Shown here in pieces: positions 56,232-64,000 of a DNA stretch of 64,000 nucleotides (the first letter of the stretch is position 1; every line of letters starts with the position of its first letter). The DNA comes from DATKBT01 sp035546295. Lineage in GTDB: Bacteria > Acidobacteriota > Thermoanaerobaculia > Multivoradales > Multivoraceae. The translations under genes were made by a program, and so were the position numbers. The notes below the pieces were generated by a model, which was not told the origin of the DNA, did not search any database, and saw only the letters and a program-made list of their open reading frames with translations. The stretch is from positions 106,554 to 170,553 of the forward strand of contig DATKBT010000076.1 in the NCBI GenBank assembly GCA_035546295.1, in the 5' to 3' direction.

Positions 56232-59200
56232 ATGCTGCGTGATAGCTTCATCGGATCATCGAATCGACGCTGGACCGCCGATGCTGGCGAGTCGGGGGAG
56301 GGTGCGTTGGAGAATCGCCATGCGGCGCGGAGGGCCGCTCGCCGATTGCTGATCGTTCCCGGCGAGCTGGCGCGGCTCGTTTTCGGCGCCTGGCTCCTCC
56401 TCGGCGCGTCGGGCGCCGTCCTGGCGGCAGGAGCCGAATCTCCCGAGGGCTACTACCGCTTCCCGGCGCTGCGCGGAGACACCGTGGTGTTCACCGCCGA
56501 GGGGGACCTGTGGACGGTGCCGGCGAGCGGGGGGCTCGCTCGCCGCCTCACGACCCACGCCGGCGAGGAGACCCACGCCGCGCTGTCGCCGGATGGGGCG
56601 ACGATCGCGTTCAGCGCGAGCTACGACGGTCCGACCGAGGTCTACACGATGCCGCTCGCGGGCGGCGTGCCGACGCGAAGGACCTGGGAGGCGGAGAGCT
56701 CGGAGGTGTCGAGCTTCACGTCCGACGGGCGCCTGGTCTACGTCACCCAGCACTACGCCACGCTCCCCGACCCCAACCTCGTGCTGCTCGATCTGGACGA
56801 CGGGTCGCGCGAGATCGTGCCGCTCGCCCAGGCGAGTGACGCGGACTGGACCGGCGACGGCGAGACGCTGGTGTTCGTGCGTCCGTACTGGAACCGCAAC
56901 AACACCAAGCGCTATCGGGGCGGCACCGCGCGCAACCTCTGGCGCTTCGCCGCGAACCGCTCCGATCCCGAGCTCGCGCGCGGCAACGAGGCCGTCAACC
57001 TGACCCCGGACTTCTTCGGCGAGAGCCACTCGCCCATGATCTGGGCGGGCAGCGACGGCCAGCAGCGTGTCGTCCACGTCAACGACCGCGACGGGTTCAT
57101 GAACCTCTGGTCGATGACCCTGAGCGGCCGTGATCTGCGCCAGCACACGCGACACCTGGGCTGGGACGTGCGCGATCCGGCGATCGACGGCTCGCGCATC
57201 ATCTATCGGCTCGGGGCCGACCTCAGGATCCACGATCTGGCGACCGGCGCCGACGCGAAGATCCCGATCACCATCGCCTCCGATTTCGACCAGCTCCGCG
57301 AGCGCTGGGTCCAGGATCCGCTCGAGTACCTCACCTCGGCGCAGCTCCACCCGAGGGGGGAGAGCCTGGTGCTCACCGCCCGCGGGCGGGTGTTCGTGGT
57401 GCCGGCGAAGGACGGCCGCACCGTGCAGCTCGAGCGCAAGCCCGGGGTGCGCTACCGCGACGCGGTGTTCATGCCCAGCGGCGACCAGGTCGTCCTGCTC
57501 TCCGACGAGACCGGAGAGCTCGAGTTTCGCGTCGTCCCCGCAAACGGCGTCGGCGAAGGGCGCGCGCTGACCGACGACGGCGACGTGCTCCGCTTCGGCG
57601 CGACGCCGTCGCCGGACGGTCGCTTCCTCGCTTACACCGACAAGAACGACGACCTCTTCCTGCTCGAGCCGGCAACCGGCGAGCGGCGCCGGCTCAGCGA
57701 CAACCGCGAGGGGATCGGCGATCTCGCCTGGTCGCCCGACTCGGCCTGGCTGGTCTGGGAGCGTCGGGCTCCCAATACCTTCAGCCAGCTCATGCTCTAC
57801 AGCGTGGACGCCGACGCCGGCGAAGCGCTGACCTCGGATCGCGTCAACAGCACGTCGCCCGCCTGGAGCGAGGACGGCGAGTGGTTGTACTTCCTCTCTG
57901 ATCGCAACCTGCGTTCGGTGGTCGGGGCGCCGTGGGGCGCGCGCCAGCCCGATCCCCACATCGACAGCTCCTGGAAGCTCTACCAGATGGCGATGAAGGA
58001 AGGGCTGCGTCCGGCTTTCCGCCCGGCCGACGAGCTTCACGACGCCGAGCGGAGCGGAGAGAAGGAGACCAAGGACGAGAACGAGCCGAAGGACGAGGAC
58101 GAGGCCGTGCACGAGGAGCCGGACGAAACGAAGCTCGCCGAGGGCTCGGGCGAATCGAGCGGCGAGGAGGCGAACGACCGGCAGGTCCCCAGGATCGCGA
58201 TCGACCGCGAAGGCCTCCAGCAGCGCTACTGGGAGATCCCGGTGGAGCCTGGCAACTTCTTCGCGCTCAGCGCCGGCAACGGCGCCCTCTACTGGATCGC
58301 GCGCGACGGCCGCGGCTTCGGCGCCGAGATGGCGCTGATGGGGCTGAAGCTCGATGCCGACGAGGCGAAGCCCGAGACGGTGGCTTCGAAGATCCGCGGC
58401 TACTCGCTCTCGGCAGACCGCAAGAAGCTCATGATCCGCCAGGAGGACGCCTTCTCGATCGTCGAAGCGAAGCCGGCGAAGGCCGACCTGTCGGAGGGGC
58501 GGGTCGACCTCGGGGGGTTCAAGTTCCCGCTCTCCCAGCGCGAGGACTACCGCCAGCTCTTCGTCGACGCGTGGCGCCTGGAGCGCGACTACTTCTACGA
58601 CCCCGGCATGCACGGTCTCGACTGGGAGGGCGTGCGCGACAAGTACCTGCCGCTGGTCGAGCGCGTGACCTCTCGCGCGGAGCTCTCCGACCTCATCGGC
58701 GAGATGGTCAGCGAGCTCTCGGCCCTCCACGTGTCGGTGCGCGGCGGCGATCTGCGCGAGGGCGACGAGCAGATCGGGATCGGCCGGCTCGGCGCGCGGG
58801 TCCGTCGCGATCCCGCGGCCGGCGGCGACGTCATCGAGCGCATCTACCGACACGACCCCGACTACCCGGAGGAGCGCTCTCCGCTCGCCGACCCCTACCT
58901 GCAGATCGAGGAGGGGGACGTGATCGTCGCCGTCAACGGCACGGACGTCCTCGAGGTCCCCGCGATCGGCGCGCTGCTCAGGAATCTCGGCGGCGAGCAG
59001 GCGCGAGTGCGCGTTCGGCCGAGAGCGGGCGGCGAGGAGCGCGACGTCATCGTCACTCTGCTGAACAACGAATCGTCGCTGCGCTACTCCGACTGGCAGG
59101 TCACCCGGCGCGAGATGGTCGAGGAGATGGGGGGAGGCGACCTCGGCTACGTGCACCTGCGCGCGATGGGCTCCTCGGACATCACCGAGTGGTACCGGAG

Positions 59201-59789
59201 CTTCTACCCGGTGTTCGATCGCAAGGGCCTGATCCTCGACGTTCGCCACAACCGCGGCGGCAACATCGACTCCTTCCTGCTCGGCAAGCTGGTGCGCGAG
59301 GCCTGGATGTACTGGCAGGGAAGGGTCGGGCAGCCGACCTGGAACATGCAGTACGCCTTCCGTGGTCACATGGTGGTGCTGGTCGACGAGCAGACCGCCT
59401 CCGACGGCGAGGCCTTCGCCGAGGGCTTTCGCCGGCTCGGGCTCGGACCCGTGATCGGCACTCGCACCTGGGGCGGCGAGATCTGGCTCGGAAGCAGCAA
59501 CCGGCTCACCGACAGGGGTCTCGCCCGCGCGCCCGAGACCGGCGTCTACGCCGACGGCGAGTGGCTGATCGAGGGGTGGGGCGTCGATCCCGACATCGTC
59601 GTCGACAACCTTCCGCACGAGACCTTCCTGGGCCGCGACCGACAGCTCGAGAGGGCGATCGAGGTGCTCCGGGAGAAGATCGCTGAGGACCCGCGCGAGG
59701 TTCCCGCGCCGCCGCCCTACCCCGACAAGACCTTCGAGAAGTGGCGCGAGCGCGAGGACGCGACCGCGGCCGGAGGGAGCGGGGGCTGA
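56232..59789 (+). CDS. Tricorn-like S41 protease, exported
   Basis: This protein of about 1185 residues has a signal peptide after a long N-region (LVFGAWLLLGASGAVLAAG). It has six- and seven-bladed beta-propeller halves (THAALSPDGATIAFS, DGRLVYVTQHY, DLAWSPDSAWLVWERR), an acidic low-complexity linker near 610-660, a C1 domain with DWEGVRDKYLPLVERV and SALHVSVRGG (tricorn catalytic His), a PDZ domain (IEEGDVIVAVNG) and the S41 core DVRHNRGGNIDS with nucleophile Ser in EQTASDGEAFAEG near 1057. Tricorn proteases degrade peptides. A TTG at 56307 after GGGGGAGG is a strong alternative start; ATG 56232 has a poor SD. Confidence 0.92.
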   Translation: MLRDSFIGSSNRRWTADAGESGEGALENRHAARRAARRLLIVPGELARLVFGAWLLLGASGAVLAAGAESPEGYYRFPALRGDTVVFTAEGDLWTVPASGGLARRLTTHAGEETHAALSPDGATIAFSASYDGPTEVYTMPLAGGVPTRRTWEAESSEVSSFTSDGRLVYVTQHYATLPDPNLVLLDLDDGSREIVPLAQASDADWTGDGETLVFVRPYWNRNNTKRYRGGTARNLWRFAANRSDPELARGNEAVNLTPDFFGESHSPMIWAGSDGQQRVVHVNDRDGFMNLWSMTLSGRDLRQHTRHLGWDVRDPAIDGSRIIYRLGADLRIHDLATGADAKIPITIASDFDQLRERWVQDPLEYLTSAQLHPRGESLVLTARGRVFVVPAKDGRTVQLERKPGVRYRDAVFMPSGDQVVLLSDETGELEFRVVPANGVGEGRALTDDGDVLRFGATPSPDGRFLAYTDKNDDLFLLEPATGERRRLSDNREGIGDLAWSPDSAWLVWERRAPNTFSQLMLYSVDADAGEALTSDRVNSTSPAWSEDGEWLYFLSDRNLRSVVGAPWGARQPDPHIDSSWKLYQMAMKEGLRPAFRPADELHDAERSGEKETKDENEPKDEDEAVHEEPDETKLAEGSGESSGEEANDRQVPRIAIDREGLQQRYWEIPVEPGNFFALSAGNGALYWIARDGRGFGAEMALMGLKLDADEAKPETVASKIRGYSLSADRKKLMIRQEDAFSIVEAKPAKADLSEGRVDLGGFKFPLSQREDYRQLFVDAWRLERDYFYDPGMHGLDWEGVRDKYLPLVERVTSRAELSDLIGEMVSELSALHVSVRGGDLREGDEQIGIGRLGARVRRDPAAGGDVIERIYRHDPDYPEERSPLADPYLQIEEGDVIVAVNGTDVLEVPAIGALLRNLGGEQARVRVRPRAGGEERDVIVTLLNNESSLRYSDWQVTRREMVEEMGGGDLGYVHLRAMGSSDITEWYRSFYPVFDRKGLILDVRHNRGGNIDSFLLGKLVREAWMYWQGRVGQPTWNMQYAFRGHMVVLVDEQTASDGEAFAEGFRRLGLGPVIGTRTWGGEIWLGSSNRLTDRGLARAPETGVYADGEWLIEGWGVDPDIVVDNLPHETFLGRDRQLERAIEVLREKIAEDPREVPAPPPYPDKTFEKWREREDATAAGGSGG

Positions 59790-59959
59790 ACGGCCGGCGC
59801 CGGCTTCCCACGACGATCTCATCGCGCGGGGCCAGTTACCCGGTCCCGGGATTCTGGCCCGGGTGTTCTCCGAGAGGTGGCGATGGGTTGGACGGTGCGG
59901 ATCCCCTGCCGTGCTCCCCTCGCAGGCTCGAGGAGCGGTGGGGACACGCGTTTCTTCGG

Positions 59960-60240
59960 CTACCAGGTCTCGACCGCGCTCGCCGCCGACGGCTCGAGTC
60001 GCTGGCGAGCGCTCGTGCGCGCCGGTCGCCGGCAGGTGCTCGGTCGCCGCCGCCAGCCCGAACCTCGGCATGTTGGTGTAGATGCTCTCGACGCCGCCGG
60101 GCTCGACCAGGCAGGTCTCGTGCCAGATGCCGACGTCGCCGGTCGCGCCGAGCCCCTGAACCTGCCGCGCCACGGCGGCCGACTCGCCGAAGCAGGACCC
60201 GGCGAAATCGCCGATTCTGAGAACACCCGACGCAGATCCG
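59960..60240 (-). pseudogene. Fragment of a DUF4188-like (monooxygenase family) protein
   Basis: The minus strand encodes GDVGIWHETCLVEPGG and then YTNMPRFGLAAA, the conserved heart of DUF4188/haem-dependent monooxygenase-like proteins. No start codon with matching N-terminal sequence precedes it, and the frame loses similarity after about 60 residues. It lies in the 516-bp gap between the tricorn and GNAT genes and looks like a decayed gene. Apart from this the gap shows nothing. Confidence 0.5.
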
Positions 60241-60305
60241 GGGCCGCTTCCACGTCCGCAGGGGAGTCCCCAGCCACCGAGACGATCCTCTCGTAGCATG
60301 GCGCG

Positions 60306-60945
60306 ATGACCGACCCCGTCCTGGTCCGGCAGCCGCGAAGCGACGAAGCGCCGGCGCTGCGAGAGCTCGCCGAGCGCACCTTCCGCGCTGCCTTCGAGGC
60401 CCAGAACTCGGCCTCCGACCTGGAGAGCTACGTCCGTGAGGCGTTCTCGCTGGAGCGGCTTCGCGCCGAGCTCGCCGATCCCGCGAGCCGCTTCGTCGTC
60501 GCGACGAACGCGGACTGTCGGGGGCCGCAGAGAGAGCGGCTGCTCGGATACGGGAAGCTCCGCAGCGGCAGCCTCGAGCCGTGCGTCAGCGATCCGGACG
60601 CGATCGAGCTCGAGCGCATCTACGTCGAGCCGTCGGCCCTCGGCGGTGGAGTCGGCGCGGCGCTGATGAAGGCGCTGATCGCCGAGGCGCAGGCGCTCGG
60701 GCACAGGACGATCTGGCTCGGCGTGTGGGAGCGCAACGAGCGGGCCATCGGCTTCTATCGGCGGTGGGGATTCGAGGTCGTCGGCTCGCATGTCTTCCGG
60801 CTGGGTTCGGACGAGCAGACCGATCTGGTGATGCAGCGGCCGGTCGCCGGCGTGAACGAGCCGGCACCGGCGCTGCGAGGTCTTCAGGGTGCCGCGCGCC
60901 AGGCCGCACCCTGCCCCGACTCGGACAGCGACACGGAGGTTGACG

Positions 60946-60956
<11 letters not shown>
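60306..60956 (+). CDS. GNAT family N-acetyltransferase
   Basis: This 216-residue protein has an N-terminal GNAT start (VLVRQPRSDEAPALRELAERTF), core strand IELERIYVEPSALGGGVGAALMKALIAEA with the acetyl-CoA pyrophosphate loop (GGGVGA near 118-123) and the closing TIWLGVWERNERAIGFYRRWGFEVVGSHVF. This family commonly acetylates small amines or peptide N-termini; the target is unknown. An extension of about 35 residues at the end is disordered and Asp-rich. The stop overlaps the start region of the DUF885 gene by 11 bases, indicating one operon. Confidence 0.92.
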
Positions 60957-62625
<1,669 letters not shown>

Positions 62626-62798
62626 CCCCCCGGCCGTGACGCGGCACTGAGGCGCGGGTTTCGATCCTGCGGCCGGCGGCGGGGGAGCCCTGTGGAGGGC
62701 TCGCGGGTCGGATCCCGAGCCGGGCCAGGCCTGCGGAGGCGGCCGCCATCGCGAAGGAGGTCGGCGACGCGATGGTCGAGGTGCTGGAGCTGGACGGG

Positions 62799-63447
62799 TC
62801 AGTCCGACGGGGCCACGAAGCCCCACTCCCGGTTGACCTCCCGCACGCGAGGGTCGGAGAGCACCTGGTCGTAGATCCACCGGTAGTAGCTCTTGCCGGC
62901 GAGCAGCGAGCGGGTGCGCTCGGCGCCGATCAGATCGGTCATCGCCTGCAGCTCGAGGTCGCACACGATCAGGTGGAGGAGGCTGCTGTAGGAATTGCGC
63001 GCACCGCCGCCCTCGCGCCCGGGGGCGTCGGGGAAGAGCGCACGGTGGTCGGCGACCGCCGCCTCGCGCCGCTCGCCCCGCTCTCGACAGCCACCAGTGG
63101 ATCTGCTCGTGGGCGTAGGTCGCGATCACGTGATCGTCACCTTCGCTCGACGCGTTGAGGGTGAGGACCGGGTGGCTGAACGGGATCGCGGCGTTCTCGT
63201 CGACCACCACTTCGTCGGTGAACTGCCAACGCTCGAGGTCGTGCTCGGCGATTAGGCGGCGGAGCTGATCGACGGTGGCCTGCTCGTCGGCGCTTCCGTT
63301 GGCGGTCGTGATGCTGAGCGCGGCGGGGTCGGCGGACGAGGCCGCCCAGAACGTCGCAAGCAGCGCGACCGCCAGCCGTCGGGCGCGGTTCGCCCCGGCG
63401 TGATCCGAGGCCTTCGGGTTCGCGACCTCCATCCTGCTCCTGCTCAT
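62799..63447 (-). pseudogene. Exported HExxH-type protein with a one-base frameshift
   Basis: The 5' part starts at ATG 63447, has a signal peptide (LAVALLATFWAASSADPA) and reads well to YAHEQIHWWLS, which contains a HExxH zinc motif. The frame is then lost. In the next frame the sequence continues EAAVADHRALFPDAPG, SYSSLLHLIVCDLE, AMTDLIGAERTRSL and ends REVNREWGFVAPSD at the stop 62801-62799. A single extra base in the CCCC run (63076-63079; GGGG on this strand) explains the shift. Intact, it would be about 215 residues. It could be a real mutation or a sequencing error. Confidence 0.7.
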
Positions 63448-63577
63448 GGGCCTCTCCGTGGGTCGGTGCTCGTTGCTCGCGCGCCATCCGCTCTGTCGCC
63501 CGACGGCGGCGTTGCTGCTCCTCGAAGAAGGCGGGATCGTGCACTGATCGAGGTGCGTCGTCCGCCAGCAGAAAGCC

Positions 63578-64000
63578 GCTAGGTCGACTAGGCCGTCGGG
63601 AGGCTCACAGAATGGTCAAAGTTCGATCAAGCCGCTGCGATTGCCTAGAGAAAACGGCTGTGGCCTGGTCGACCCAGCCGCGCCCGCTTGCGGGCTTGCG
63701 ACGCACGAGTGATCGGTTAGCGGGCTCGTGGTATGAGCTCGCCTCGCTTTCACGGCTCGTTGGGGAGTGGTGACCACCACGAGCCCGCTAGGTCGACTAG
63801 GCCAGCGGGAAGTTCACAAAACGGTCAAAGTTCGATCAAGCCGCTGCGAACGCCTAGAGAAACGGCTGTGGCCTGGTCGACCCAGCCGCGCCCGCTTGCG
63901 GGCTTGCGGCGCACGAGTGATCGGCTAGCGGGCTCGTGGTATGAGCTCGCCTCGCTTTCACGGCTCGTTGGGGAGTGGTGACCACCACGAGCCCGCTAGC
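63578..64000. repeat. Tandem array of a 208-209 bp repeat with internal 17-bp inverted repeat
   Basis: Two nearly identical units start with GCTAGGTCGACTAGGCC at 63578 and 63787; a third begins at 63995 and leaves the window. Each unit has hairpin CCCGC-TT-GCGGG and, in copy 2, the perfect inverted pair GCTAGCGGGCTCGTGGT (63924-63940) and ACCACGAGCCCGCTAGC (63984-64000). Copy 1 differs from copy 2 at roughly 10-15 positions. No protein similar to known families is encoded. A shortened copy occurs at 29178. Confidence 0.85.

Noticed and set aside
63733..63981. Short open frame inside the 208-bp repeat
   Set aside because: It spans two repeat units, has no ribosome-binding site and only reflects the repeat sequence.
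63578..64000. CRISPR array at the right end
   Set aside because: The unit is 208 bp with no short repeat/spacer alternation, and no cas genes are in the window.

Overview
The window is a 64 kb piece of a high-GC (roughly 70%) Gram-negative chromosome. The best guess is Acidobacteriota or a close relative (for example the Thermoanaerobaculia). Supporting this are a VWFA-related protein of the acidobacterial type, an ADOP-type ABC permease translationally coupled to a PadR regulator, a membrane-anchored winged-helix regulator, and many secreted peptidases. I see no rRNA, tRNA, CRISPR, phage or conjugation genes. The placement is inferred from protein families only.

Layout. 0-6 kb: the 3' part of an endonuclease/exonuclease/phosphatase protein, an FAD amine oxidase lipoprotein, an HD-GYP signalling protein, a GspG-like pseudopilin and a small exported protein. 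6-19.4 kb: an acyl-CoA catabolic block with an AtuA-like protein and an enoyl-CoA hydratase on the minus strand, and carboxylase beta and alpha subunits, a nitronate monooxygenase and a TIGR03084-type DinB-like protein on the plus strand. A VWFA protein, a GNAT stump and a leucine-rich-repeat protein are interleaved. 19.8-31.5 kb: RidA, DUF2145, DUF2306, an M1 peptidase, a winged-helix/TM regulator, two tandem paralogous secreted proteins, an amidohydrolase and a lone nucleotidyltransferase. 31.5-38.4 kb: ADOP permease and PadR, a CAP-domain stump, a TPR protein and an aminotransferase. 38.5-42.8 kb: two paralogous lipoproteins, then a small membrane protein divergent from an NtrC-type two-component system. 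43-64 kb: an S1-domain protein, a double-M42 peptidase, an exported protein, an aminotransferase, a fatty acid desaturase, a giant Ser/Thr kinase-ATPase, an Arg/Asp/His-rich exported protein, a tricorn-like protease, a GNAT, a DUF885 protein and a frameshifted HExxH gene.

The clearest regulatory find is the 298-bp divergent region at 40144-40440. It carries two back-to-back sigma-54 (-24/-12) promoters and, midway between them, three CGTTGC-type sites spaced exactly 22 bp apart. This fits self-regulation by the adjacent GAFTGA-containing response regulator plus control of the divergent membrane protein.

The second theme is repeats. A 208-bp tandem array with 17-bp inverted ends closes the window, and a shortened solo copy sits at 29.2 kb. 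There is a 186-bp MITE-like element at 44.6 kb, REP-like palindromes at 42.9-43.2 and 47.3 kb (one covers the ribosome-binding site of the S1-domain gene), and a repeat shared by the 3' flanks of both aminotransferase genes. Several of these overlap or supply stop codons. Four decayed or broken genes (GNAT, CAP, a DUF4188-like fragment and a frameshifted HExxH protein) point to ongoing gene erosion.
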